Source: Bacteroidota bacterium (GTDB lineage: Bacteria; Bacteroidota; Bacteroidia; J057; JAJTIE01). Taken from it: a stretch of DNA of 64,000 nucleotides. Below, piece after piece: positions 8,539 to 16,732 of this stretch. The notes beneath the pieces were generated by a model that worked only from the letters and a program-made list of their open reading frames with translations, was not told where the DNA came from and did not search any database. A program made the translations under genes and the position numbers. Within the stretch, counting starts at the first letter, position 1; each line of letters opens with the position of its first letter. The DNA lies in assembly GCA_021300195.1 (NCBI GenBank), contig JAJTIE010000002.1, positions 28,865 through 92,864 on the forward strand, read 5' to 3'.

Positions 8539-9674
8539 CCACGATGAAAAAAATACAGATGGTTGACCTTGTGGGTCAATACCAGGGCTTTAAAGACGAA
8601 CTGGCTGAGAGCCTGAACCAGATACTGGAAACAGCGGCATTCATAAATGGCCCGGAGGTAAAGGCGCTGACCCAAGAGCTGGCCGACTATACAGGTTCCA
8701 GGCACGTTATTCCCTGTGCCAATGGTACCGATGCCCTGCAGATAAGCATGATGGCGCTAGGCCTGAAGCCCGGCGATGAGGTTATCTGCCCAAACTTTAC
8801 CTACATTGCCACCGCTGAGGTGATTGCCCTGCTTGGCCTCAGGCTAGTACTGTGCGATGTGGAGCCCGACACCTTCAACCTGGACCCCACCAAAGTAGAA
8901 GCGCTGATTACGGAAAAGACCCGGGCCATCGTACCCGTACACCTGTATGGCCAGTGCGCCAATATGGCGGCCCTGCAGGCTATTGCAGACAAGTACAAGC
9001 TTTTCCTGATAGAAGATACAGCCCAGGCCATAGGGGCCACCTATACCTACCCCGATGGTAGGCAGCAGCAGGCCGGCACCATGGGCCACTGTGGCAGCAC
9101 CTCCTTCTACCCCAGCAAAAACCTGGGGGCATACGGCGATGCAGGGGCAATCTTTACACAGGATGACACCCTGGCTGCAGAGATCCGCATGATTGCCAAC
9201 CATGGCCAGCAACGCCAGTACTATTTTGACCGTGTGGGTGTAAACAGCCGCCTGGACAGCATACAGGCCGCCGTGCTGCGCTGCAAGCTGCGCAGGCTGG
9301 ACCAGTATGTAGATGCACGCCGTAGCGTAGCAGCCGACTATGACAGCAAGCTGGGTGGCCACCCCGACCTACAGATACCCACGCGAGCCCCCTACTCTAC
9401 CCACGTTTTTCACCAGTATACCCTGCAGGTAAAGAACGGGAAGCGCGAAGGCCTGCTGGAGCACCTGAGGAGCAAAGACATACCCTGCGTAGTATTCTAC
9501 CCCCTGCCCGTGCACCACAATGCACCCTATGCCGATGCCCAGCGCTTCCGGGATGCCGACTTCCCCGTTACAGTGCGGCTAACCGCGGAGGTGCTGAGCC
9601 TACCCATGCACACCGAGCTGGACGAGGAGCAGCTGGCCTACATCTGCCGCGAGGTGCTTGCCTACCTGGGCTAG
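8535..9674 (+). CDS. DegT/DnrJ/EryC1 sugar aminotransferase (WbpE-like)
   Basis: The protein has 379 residues. It starts at the ATG overlapping the dehydrogenase stop; a second ATG 9 nt on is possible. It is a PLP-dependent fold-type I enzyme: the aldimine Lys is in SFYPSKNLGAYGDAG, the cofactor Asp region is IEDTAQAIGA, and the N-terminus IQMVDLVGQY is usual for the WbpE/FdtB group. These enzymes transaminate 3- or 4-keto nucleotide sugars. Next to a UDP-HexNAc-type dehydrogenase, a 3-amino-uronic acid pathway is plausible, but the needed oxidoreductase (WbpB-like) and acetyltransferase are not in the window. Confidence 0.9.
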   Translation: MTTMKKIQMVDLVGQYQGFKDELAESLNQILETAAFINGPEVKALTQELADYTGSRHVIPCANGTDALQISMMALGLKPGDEVICPNFTYIATAEVIALLGLRLVLCDVEPDTFNLDPTKVEALITEKTRAIVPVHLYGQCANMAALQAIADKYKLFLIEDTAQAIGATYTYPDGRQQQAGTMGHCGSTSFYPSKNLGAYGDAGAIFTQDDTLAAEIRMIANHGQQRQYYFDRVGVNSRLDSIQAAVLRCKLRRLDQYVDARRSVAADYDSKLGGHPDLQIPTRAPYSTHVFHQYTLQVKNGKREGLLEHLRSKDIPCVVFYPLPVHHNAPYADAQRFRDADFPVTVRLTAEVLSLPMHTELDEEQLAYICREVLAYLG

Positions 9675-9798
9675 CAGGCTGACGGAACCCATAGTAGGGG
9701 GAGGCGGGAACATACTTGGCTAATCAAGTGCAGCTAGATGTAGCCCACCCCTTGGGCCGCGCACAGCCCTGGCATAGTACGCCCTATTTAACATAAAT

Positions 9799-10401
9799 AT
9801 GTTGAGAACTTTTACCTACAAAAAACAGGGGAAAAGGCTGCTGGATGTATTAGGGGCTACTATTTTGTTAATTTTAGCCGCGCCAATTTTATTAGTCAGT
9901 GTCCTTTTACTATTGTTCATCCACCGGGGCAGCCCATTTTTTGTACAGAGACGTACCGGCCGGCACGGGGAACGCTTTGCTCTCTACAAGCTTGCCAGTA
10001 TGCGAAACACTGCGCCCCAGCTTTCGCTACCTGACCATGAGCGTACTACCCCGCTGGGCAAAGTCATCCGCGCATACGCGATAGATGAGCTGCCGCAGCT
10101 GCTAAATGTGCTAAAGGGAGATATGAGCCTGATAGGCCCCCGCCCCCTACTGCCCGAGTATCTGGCCCTGTACAATGACCGGCAGATGCGGCGCCACGAA
10201 GTGCGCCCGGGCCTGACTGGCCTGGCACAGATACACGGCCGTAATAACACCGACTGGCCCAGCCGACTGGAGTGGGACGTACGCTACGTAGAGCAACTAA
10301 GCCCGGCACTGGATCTGCACATTACATTGCGCACAATCGGCCTGCTGCTATGTGGAAAAGGACGGCACACACAGATGCCGCGCTTCACCGGAAATCCCTA
10401 A
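9799..10401 (+). CDS. Initiating phosphosugar transferase (PglC/WcaJ C-terminal type)
   Basis: The protein has 200 residues, the small monotopic form. One hydrophobic N-terminal segment (about residues 14-38) is followed by the catalytic domain: FVQRRTGRHGERFALYK, the Asp-Glu dyad in AIDELPQLLNVLKGDMSLIGPRPLLPEY, and RPGLTGLAQIHGRN. It would transfer a sugar-1-phosphate from a UDP-sugar to undecaprenyl phosphate at the inner membrane, starting a surface-glycan repeat unit. The usual YKFRTM is YKLASM here. It lies 124 nt after the aminotransferase and completes a three-gene sugar cluster; glycosyltransferases of the pathway are not adjacent. Confidence 0.9.
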   Translation: MLRTFTYKKQGKRLLDVLGATILLILAAPILLVSVLLLLFIHRGSPFFVQRRTGRHGERFALYKLASMRNTAPQLSLPDHERTTPLGKVIRAYAIDELPQLLNVLKGDMSLIGPRPLLPEYLALYNDRQMRRHEVRPGLTGLAQIHGRNNTDWPSRLEWDVRYVEQLSPALDLHITLRTIGLLLCGKGRHTQMPRFTGNP

Positions 10402-10443
10402 CTTTCCCGCCTAAACCAAGAGATTTATTAACCTTATCCACTT

Positions 10444-11025
10444 ATGAAGAAGATTTTCATTTTTGTAGTCTTTCTCCTTGCGCCATTCGTGGCTGTTCAG
10501 GCACAGGGCATTCTGATCGGGGCCGACTTGGGTGCCGGTATTCCACAGGGCGACTTTGCCGATGCGGTAGACCTGGGCATTGGCGGCGAGCTAAAAGGCC
10601 GGGTGTACCTCAAAGACAAATTCATGGTGGGGGCCAATGTGGGCTACTACTACTACTCCCTGGTAGACCGCGACAACCTGAAGGTATCTGGCGAGACCGT
10701 TTATATCCCCCTGACAGCCGGTGCAGAGTACTTCTTTTTCACAAAACTGGTGAAACCCTATGTGGGCCTGGATGCCGGATTATATTTTAATTCTTTCAAC
10801 CAGGAGATTGACGTAGATAACCTGAACACCAGCCTGAAAAATGATGACACCAACAGCAGCTTTGGCATAGCCCCCAATGCAGGTGTAATGCTTGGCCTGG
10901 GGGGGGTCAACCTGAATGCAAACGTTAAGTATGTAAATATCTTTGGCGAAGACCTGAAGGGCGACAACCAGACCAATACCATGTTTGTATTCCAACTAGG
11001 ATTAGCTTTCAAGTTTGGGGTATAA
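10444..11025 (+). CDS. Outer-membrane beta-barrel protein
   Basis: The protein has 193 residues with a clear signal peptide (KKIFIFVVFLLAPFVAVQAQ, then GILIGADLGAG). The mature part alternates polar and hydrophobic residues in short strands, with Tyr runs (VGYYYYSL), repeated PYVGLDAG-type turns and a hydrophobic C-terminal strand ending LGLAFKFGV, as in small 8-stranded barrels (OmpW/OmpA-barrel-like). It is paralogous to the protein at 11276: both share the GADLGAGIPQGDF/GGYAAPISDF start, KGRVYLKDKF/ARIYFKDNF, and the VKPYVGLDAG and KYVNIFGED motifs. No function is known. It is closed by its own terminator. Confidence 0.88.
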   Translation: MKKIFIFVVFLLAPFVAVQAQGILIGADLGAGIPQGDFADAVDLGIGGELKGRVYLKDKFMVGANVGYYYYSLVDRDNLKVSGETVYIPLTAGAEYFFFTKLVKPYVGLDAGLYFNSFNQEIDVDNLNTSLKNDDTNSSFGIAPNAGVMLGLGGVNLNANVKYVNIFGEDLKGDNQTNTMFVFQLGLAFKFGV

Positions 11026-11051
11026 TTTCGCGCAATAAAATGCAATGAAGA

Positions 11052-11088
11052 GGGTAAGACTCCGATTAATCCGGCCTTACCCTTTTTT
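11052..11088 (+). terminator. Rho-independent terminator
   Basis: GGGTAAG at 11052-11058 pairs with CTTACCC at 11076-11082 and is followed by six T. It lies 27 nt after the barrel gene's stop. Confidence 0.8.
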
Positions 11089-11224
11089 ATGCGTGCCAAT
11101 TTGCTCAGCATGTAGTAGGTACTGCGCGGCAGAAGCAACTGTTTCGATGCGCAGAAAGCCCTGCCTCCAGGCGAAACCCCCGATGGCGTAACAGGCTGTA
11201 GCCTTGTATGCTACCCAATCGAAA

Positions 11225-11250
11225 GCAGCCGCGCAGGCTGCTCTTTTTTT
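11225..11250 (+). terminator. Hairpin with T-run just before the next promoter
   Basis: GCAGCC at 11225-11230 pairs with GGCTGC at 11236-11241 across a 5-nt loop, followed by TC and seven T or more. No coding frame on this strand leads into it, because the upstream barrel gene is already closed at 11088. It either backs up that terminator or ends a short non-coding transcript. Confidence 0.55.
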
Positions 11251-11258
11251 TACCTTTG
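11251..11258 (+). promoter_or_regulatory. -7 promoter box TACCTTTG
   Basis: Exact TAnnTTTG match followed by C, directly after the T-run of the preceding hairpin and 17 nt before the ATG at 11276. It fixes the start of the second barrel gene, since an in-frame ATG at 11204 lies upstream of it. Confidence 0.65.
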
Positions 11259-11275
11259 CCCAGAGAGATAAATGC

Positions 11276-11941
11276 ATGAAAAATTCTTCACGTTTTTGGG
11301 CAACACTGACCTGTGTACTGGGTCTACAGGTCCTCTGCGGGCCATGCTGGGCCCAGGGCGTTCAGCTGGGTGTGTCGGGCGGCTATGCCGCGCCCATTTC
11401 CGATTTTTCCAGGCTGGTATCCGAGGGCTATGGCGGCGAAGCCACGGCGCGAATCTATTTCAAGGATAACTTCCTGTACGGGCTTACAGCTGGCCACTAT
11501 ACGTACGAGCTACGGAATCTGTCCAGCCTGAAGCGCTCGGGCAGCTTCCGCATGATACCACTTACGTTTACACTCGTGTATCAGCCCTTTGGGCATAAGG
11601 CGCCCGTACGGCCCTACGTGGGCCTGGATGCCGGAGCCTACATGTTTCTGATAGACGAAGACGTAACCCCAAATCCTGCGCGGCCCGATGTGGTGGTGAA
11701 TCGGAAGAAAGAAGATGTTTACTTCGGATTTAATCCTGGCCTGGGTATGATGATAAACCTGTCCGAATGGTTCATCCTGGATGGTGGCATCAAGTATGGC
11801 TACATCTTTGGCGAAGACGACAACCAGAATAGTGCCTCGCAGGCCACTACCTACTTTATGTTCCATGGGGGCATTATCGTTCGCTTATTCAAGTTTGACT
11901 ACATAGACAGGCGATATTATTACCGCAAATCTCGCCTCTAG
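11276..11941 (+). CDS. Outer-membrane beta-barrel protein, paralogue of 10444-11025
   Basis: The protein has 221 residues from the ATG at 11276, chosen because a signal peptide (MKNSSRFWATL, hydrophobic core, ending CWAQ) begins there and the -7 box lies just upstream. The mature protein matches the neighbouring barrel motif by motif (GGYAAPISDFSRL, EATARIYFKDNFLYGLTAGHY, RPYVGLDAGAYMF, GGIKYGYIFGEDDNQ), pointing to tandem duplication. It is longer than its paralogue and ends in a basic tail (FDYIDRRYYYRKSRL) instead of a terminal hydrophobic strand. The two copies are separately transcribed. Confidence 0.85.
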   Translation: MKNSSRFWATLTCVLGLQVLCGPCWAQGVQLGVSGGYAAPISDFSRLVSEGYGGEATARIYFKDNFLYGLTAGHYTYELRNLSSLKRSGSFRMIPLTFTLVYQPFGHKAPVRPYVGLDAGAYMFLIDEDVTPNPARPDVVVNRKKEDVYFGFNPGLGMMINLSEWFILDGGIKYGYIFGEDDNQNSASQATTYFMFHGGIIVRLFKFDYIDRRYYYRKSRL

Positions 11942-12021
11942 GTGTTCTCTGGCAGAAAAAGAGGAATATCCCGTACCCGAGCAGGAAGAAATGAAAAGTG
12001 CGTGGACAACCCCTATCGTAT

Positions 12022-12414
12022 ATGAAAATCGCAATTGATTTTGACGGCGTACTGCATGGCTACAGCCGGGGATGGCACGATGGCACCATCTATGATCCCC
12101 CCGTACCGGGCAGCCGCGAGGCTATGGAGCAGCTAAAGGCCGCGGGGCACTACCTGATGATTTTTAGCAGCAGAACTAACAAGATTTACCGCAAAAAGGA
12201 CGAGCCCGAGCAGCAGCCCCAGATGGAGGCTTGGCTAGCAGCCCACCAGATCCCATACGACAAGATCTGGACCTATGGCAAGCCCCTGGCTGATGTGTAC
12301 CTGGACGACCGGGCGGTGGGCTTCCGGGGTAGCTGGCAGCAGGCCCTGGCCGAGATAGATGCGTTTGTGCCGTGGATAAAGGCGGGACAGGAGAAAGCGG
12401 AAGAAGCCGAGTAG
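12022..12414 (+). CDS. Small HAD-like hydrolase domain protein
   Basis: The protein has 130 residues from the ATG at 12022. HAD motif I is KIAIDFDGVLHG (nucleophile Asp and acid Asp), motif II is MIFSSRTN, and motif IV-like residues are ADVYLDDRAV. There is no large cap domain, so it resembles the minimal HAD phosphatases often fused to or found near nucleotide and polysaccharide genes. The substrate is unknown. An in-frame upstream ATG at 11998 would add eight residues not typical of the family. Confidence 0.75.
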   Translation: MKIAIDFDGVLHGYSRGWHDGTIYDPPVPGSREAMEQLKAAGHYLMIFSSRTNKIYRKKDEPEQQPQMEAWLAAHQIPYDKIWTYGKPLADVYLDDRAVGFRGSWQQALAEIDAFVPWIKAGQEKAEEAE

Positions 12415-12474
12415 ACCAACGCTTCAAACACCCCCCCTCAGCCTACGCCACCAGGCTACCTGTACGAGTGGCCG

Positions 12475-14163
12475 CTAAGGAGCAGCCTTGCTAGCCAGCA
12501 CTGGGCTATTGGCCACATAGACTACTACCCCGTAGAAGTCCAGCAGCGGTGGAAGATCGTTCCACTGTAGCCAGGCATGGCTCTCATCCGTACGGTAGTG
12601 TAGCGCATACGTTCCGGCCTCCAGGCTTAGCTCCAGCTGTTGCATCCGGTTTTTGTCGGCCCCACCGGCATGCTCGGTTTGGGCAAACTTCATCTCCCAC
12701 AGGGGGGGAGGGGTACGTGCCTGGGCACTGTCCGTGCGAACCAGCCAGGCATAGTCTCGCATTTGCATAGCGGCAGACTCGCCCACCGCAAGTAGCCGCA
12801 CCCGCTGGCGGCTTGTCAGGCTGAAGGTTACTACACGGCTCGTGTCATTCTGTACCCCGCTAATAGCGGCCAAAACTCGTTGCTTCTTTAGTACGGGGCT
12901 TATCCGCCGGGCATAGCTTAGCTGGAAGTCTCCGTACCAGCGCTCGGCCAGCTCGGCCCGGCCCACCCGGCGGTAGGCTGCTGCCTGCATGGCCAGCTCC
13001 AGCGCGTATGGCTGCCCAGCCGGTTCGGCCTTGGCTTTTGCCAGCTGCTTCAGCAGTTCGGGCTGGCTGGCATATATCTCCAGGGGGGCCAGTTTGCCCT
13101 TGCCTAGCACAAAGCGGTGCAGGAAAGCCAGTGCAAAGCTGCTGCTGAGCAGGCGGCGGTCTCCTGTAAAGTCGAAAGCCGAACTGAGCCGTTCGGAATT
13201 TGCCAGTACCACAAATGCCAGCTCGGCTTCGGGCACCAGCATCAGCAGGCTGCTGCATCCGTCCCATATCCCGTAGTGATACACCACCCGGAGGCCTGCG
13301 TACTCCTGCACAAACCACCCCAGGCCGTATGGCAGCACCTGTCCCGCCCGGTTGGTCTGTGCGGTCCACATGCGCTGCTGTGTTTCAGGCTTCAGCAGTT
13401 CGTTTCGCTGCAGGGCAGCCGCATAGCGGGCCAGGTCTTCCACACTGGCTACAATACCCGCCGAGGCACCCGTGTAGCCCTGGTAGTGGGTGGGTTCTAT
13501 CTTGCCCCGCCAGGTGGTGCGGTAGGGGTCGGCCACATCGGCATACACAGCCTCCATACTCAGGTCATTCCCGGCATACACCTTGCCATTTGCAAAGGCG
13601 GTGCGCGTTAGGCCCAGGGGTACAAACACATGCTCCACCCAGTAGGCCTCCAGGTCCTGGCCGCTTACCTGCCGTACAATATCGCCCAGCAGGCCGTAGC
13701 GCATCCCGTCGTACAGAAACTGCTCGCCCGGTACGCCCTGGCTGGTGTGGCTCAGCAGGTGGCGCACCCGCACCGCTGGTGGCAGGGCCAGCCCATACTG
13801 GCTGGCGGGGGCATCCAGGTCTATCTTTCCCTGCTCCACCAGCTGTAGCACCGCTACTGCGGCAAAGGTTTTGGTAACGCTGGCAATGTGAAAGGGGGTA
13901 TGTGGGGTAGACTCGATCTTTCGCTCTACATCTGCATAGCCGAACCCCTGGCTATACACCAGCCTGCCCCGATATACCATGGCGGCCCCCATGCCGGGTA
14001 TGCCCAGATCGGTGCGTAGCTGGTCCAGATATCGGCTAAAGTCGGCCAGGCGGTCACGGGGGGTGGGAACATCTTCCGGGTCGAACGGATAGGCCGATAC
14101 GACCGTAGGCAACACACACAGCAACGCAACCAGCACCTGTATCACAATCCTACTGCGAGCCAT
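12475..14163 (-). CDS. Exported serine hydrolase, beta-lactamase/PBP4* family
   Basis: The protein has 562 residues with a signal peptide (MARSRIVIQVLVALLCVLPTVVSA). The class-C-like domain covers about residues 35-370: the SxxK motif is SVTK (in FHIASVTKTFAAVAVLQ), followed by ALPPAVRVRHLLSHTSG-like text, a Tyr motif (MRYGLLG), and a later HYGIWDG stretch in place of the usual HxG. Such proteins are D-aminopeptidases, esterases or carboxypeptidases more often than true beta-lactamases. The last ~180 residues form a beta-rich module (TFSLTSRQRVRLLAVGE to YGVVVYVAN) of unknown role. It probably acts in the periplasm or outside the cell. Confidence 0.85.
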   Translation of the reverse strand: MARSRIVIQVLVALLCVLPTVVSAYPFDPEDVPTPRDRLADFSRYLDQLRTDLGIPGMGAAMVYRGRLVYSQGFGYADVERKIESTPHTPFHIASVTKTFAAVAVLQLVEQGKIDLDAPASQYGLALPPAVRVRHLLSHTSQGVPGEQFLYDGMRYGLLGDIVRQVSGQDLEAYWVEHVFVPLGLTRTAFANGKVYAGNDLSMEAVYADVADPYRTTWRGKIEPTHYQGYTGASAGIVASVEDLARYAAALQRNELLKPETQQRMWTAQTNRAGQVLPYGLGWFVQEYAGLRVVYHYGIWDGCSSLLMLVPEAELAFVVLANSERLSSAFDFTGDRRLLSSSFALAFLHRFVLGKGKLAPLEIYASQPELLKQLAKAKAEPAGQPYALELAMQAAAYRRVGRAELAERWYGDFQLSYARRISPVLKKQRVLAAISGVQNDTSRVVTFSLTSRQRVRLLAVGESAAMQMRDYAWLVRTDSAQARTPPPLWEMKFAQTEHAGGADKNRMQQLELSLEAGTYALHYRTDESHAWLQWNDLPPLLDFYGVVVYVANSPVLASKAAP

Positions 14164-14301
14164 AGCCTAAGATACGACAGAAAAAGCAGGGAAACATGCC
14201 TGACTCAGTCCTAATACGAAGGATTTTCGAACACGAAGCAGCCGAACATGCAGCCGCTGCTGTGCACAAGTGGATGAAAGAGCCTGTGTGTGCTGCAAAG
14301 G

Positions 14302-14931
14302 CTAGTACGCCAGGCCTACACGGTGCCCTAGATAGGCACACGCCAGCGCCTCGCTGGCCAGAAAATGCGCACAGTCGGCAGCACTTATCTGTGTACCGCC
14401 ATCGGGCAGGTAGTCCCGCTGGGCCCGATAGATGCCGGTGGCCTCGGCGCTGGGCATGTAGGGCGGGCAGGCCATTGTCCAGTCCAGGCCCGACTTGAGC
14501 AGGATCTGATATACGCGGTAGTGGTCTTGGGTAACGTGCTGCAAGAACGGCGGAAAATCTGCCGCCTCAGCACGCAGTCGGCGCTCATCCAGCTGCAGGA
14601 TGCCAGCCCCGCCCACCGTGAGTACCCGGCGTATGCCCTGCTGCTGCATAACGGATACGAGCTGCTGCATGGCCTGGCTCATCAGGCTGATGGGCTTATC
14701 CATGGCCCGGCTGCCCAAGGTGGCAATCACCACCTCCATACCTGCAATTGCCTCGGCCAGCTGATCTGTATTCAGCGCATCGCCCGTAAAGAAGGAGAGC
14801 CTGGGGTGGCGTAGCAGCACCGCATCGGCATGCCGCACAAAGGCGCGCGCCTCGTGCCCCTGCTCCAGCAGCTGCAGCAGGACATTCTGTCCTACCCTGC
14901 CGCCCGCCCCGATTACTACACACTTGGCCAT
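14302..14931 (-). CDS. NAD(P)-binding protein, atypical SDR
   Basis: The protein has 209 residues. The N-terminal nucleotide-binding motif is VVIGAGGRVGQNVL, followed by AFVRHAD and FFTGDALN, then ATLGSRAMD. This pattern matches the NmrA/YwnB-like atypical SDRs (NAD(P)H-binding family) that lack the classical Tyr-Lys pair. Members act as oxidoreductases or redox-dependent regulators, and the substrate cannot be told. It stands alone on the minus strand between the serine hydrolase and the kinase pair. Confidence 0.8.
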   Translation of the reverse strand: MAKCVVIGAGGRVGQNVLLQLLEQGHEARAFVRHADAVLLRHPRLSFFTGDALNTDQLAEAIAGMEVVIATLGSRAMDKPISLMSQAMQQLVSVMQQQGIRRVLTVGGAGILQLDERRLRAEAADFPPFLQHVTQDHYRVYQILLKSGLDWTMACPPYMPSAEATGIYRAQRDYLPDGGTQISAADCAHFLASEALACAYLGHRVGLAY

Positions 14932-15082
14932 TATCGGATATAGATGTTGAGCTGAATGATATAGCGTCTATTGCTGCATCAAGTTACAAAAAATGCGCAC
15001 CAGGGTGCTTTTAGGGCTCACTTTTTTTACCCTTTGTAAAATGCACCCACTCCTGCATACGTGTGGCTGGCACCCACCCTGC

Positions 15083-16732
15083 CTAGGTAGTGGGTAGCAA
15101 AATAGTAAAGGTAGTGCCCACGCCCTCCTCGCTAGCTACGCTTAGCGTGCCGCCATGTAGCTGCACAATGCGATGGGTGATGCTGAGGCCCAGGCCGGTA
15201 CCCTTCTCGCCCTGTGTACCCTTGCGCTGGGTGGCACCAAAGCGCTCGAATAAGCGGGGCAGATCGGCCTGGGGAATACCCATGCCCGTATCGGCCACCC
15301 GTATGCGCACATAGGGGGTTCCATGCTCTTCTACCGCATCTGCCACCACGGATACGGTGCCCTCCGATGGGGTGAATTTGATTGCATTGGCCAGCAGGTT
15401 GCCTAGCGCCTGGCCCAGCTTGCTGGCATCCAGCCTGGCGGCCAGTCCCTCGGGTGCTTCCAGCTGCAGCCGTAGCTTCTTGCTTACCACCAGGCCCTCG
15501 TAGCCCTGCACTAGCTGCTCCAGAAAAGGCCTTAGGGGCTTTACACTCGCCTCCAGCTGGCCACTGTGCTCCAGCTTGCTCAGGTCCAGTATGTCGTCTA
15601 CCAGCCTGAGCACGCTGGTGATGGCATTGCGGATAATGCCTGCAAAGCGTGCCACCTGTTCGGGCTCGGCCATATCGGGGTCCTGCATCAGGGCAGTCAG
15701 CTCGCGTACCCCGGTCAGGGGGCTGCGTATGTCGTGGCTGGCTATGCGTACCATCTCCTCCATTTGCTCGGTGCGGGCCTTTACCTTTTCCTCCAGCCCC
15801 TGTATCAGCTGGTAGTTCTCCAGGGCAATGGCTACGGCACCGGCCAGGATGTCGATCAGCGCCTGCTGATGGGGCTGCACCAGCACGGCTTCACGCTCGG
15901 CCTCCAGGTATATGATGCCTAGCAGCACCCCCTGGTTCATAAGTGGCACGGCGTAGTAGGCCGCCCCGCCGTGCTGGCCGCGCTGGGGCCCGGGCTGCTG
16001 CTGCACCTGGCCCAGCAGTAGCTCGGGCAGGGATACGGGCTGAGCCGGCGGAATGTCTATGGCTACGGCTGCTGCGGCCACATCCTGCCTGCCCTCGGCC
16101 AGGGGTACCAGCTCCCCCTGCTGCAGCAGGAGCAGCAGGCCGCGGTGCGCACGCGAAAAACGCAGGGCAGCCTCCATCACGGCATGCAGGAGCAGCTCCC
16201 GGTCTCGGGTCATGATGAGCTTGCCCGTCGTGCGGTTCAGGCGCGCCAGGTCGGCCTGGTACTGCGCCAGCGCCAGCTGCAGGCCGTAGGCATCCAGGGC
16301 ACCCTCTATGGTCAGGCGCAGGTCTTCCTCGTTCCACGGCTTGGTCAGGTATCGGTACAGGTCCGCATGGTTCACCGCATTGGCCACGTGTGCCATCTGG
16401 GCTTGGCCGGTTAGCATCACCTTCTTGGCCTCCGGAAAAATCCGGTGGGCCTCTATCAGCAGCTGGTCTCCGGGCAGGGCGGGTGTCATCACCTGGTCGC
16501 TAATGATCAGGCAGAGGTTTTTGCCCGCTGCCGCTAGCGCTTTCAGCATCTCGAGTGCCTGCTCGCCATTTTCGGCCACCTCTATTTCATATCCCAAACC
16601 AGCCCAGCGCTGCTGCAGCTGTATCTCCAGCGAGGAGAGCAGGTTCGGATCGTCCTCTACACAGAGTATTACCCCAGGCTGTGCAGGCAGGGTTTGTGTA
16701 GGCAGGTAGTCTTCCAGCACAGATGGCATCAT
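15083..16732 (-). CDS. Receiver-GAF-histidine kinase hybrid
   Basis: The protein has 549 residues. A receiver domain (about 20-145) has its acidic pair in VEDD, phosphoacceptor Asp about residue 76 in IISDQVM, Thr in MLTGQ and Lys in LTKPWNEEDL. A GAF-like domain follows (about 165-315), then a HisKA helix with His about 331 (RIASHDIRSPLTGV) and a HATPase_c domain (NAIKFTPSEG, DTGMGIP, GTGLGLSITH). It has no membrane segment. Its ATG overlaps the stop of the upstream propeller kinase by 4 nt, so the two are translationally coupled. A receiver-first kinase is suited to take phosphate from its neighbour, but no DNA-binding output domain is encoded here. Confidence 0.92.
   Translation of the reverse strand: MMPSVLEDYLPTQTLPAQPGVILCVEDDPNLLSSLEIQLQQRWAGLGYEIEVAENGEQALEMLKALAAAGKNLCLIISDQVMTPALPGDQLLIEAHRIFPEAKKVMLTGQAQMAHVANAVNHADLYRYLTKPWNEEDLRLTIEGALDAYGLQLALAQYQADLARLNRTTGKLIMTRDRELLLHAVMEAALRFSRAHRGLLLLLQQGELVPLAEGRQDVAAAAVAIDIPPAQPVSLPELLLGQVQQQPGPQRGQHGGAAYYAVPLMNQGVLLGIIYLEAEREAVLVQPHQQALIDILAGAVAIALENYQLIQGLEEKVKARTEQMEEMVRIASHDIRSPLTGVRELTALMQDPDMAEPEQVARFAGIIRNAITSVLRLVDDILDLSKLEHSGQLEASVKPLRPFLEQLVQGYEGLVVSKKLRLQLEAPEGLAARLDASKLGQALGNLLANAIKFTPSEGTVSVVADAVEEHGTPYVRIRVADTGMGIPQADLPRLFERFGATQRKGTQGEKGTGLGLSITHRIVQLHGGTLSVASEEGVGTTFTILLPTT

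Noticed and set aside
13200..13877. Long plus-strand frame inside the serine hydrolase gene
   Set aside because: Its Pro/Arg-rich composition is typical of out-of-frame GC-rich DNA, and the minus-strand gene is complete.
12475..14163. Serine hydrolase as an antibiotic-resistance beta-lactamase
   Set aside because: It is far longer than class C enzymes, has an extra C-terminal module and lacks the usual KTG-type motif, so resistance is not supported.
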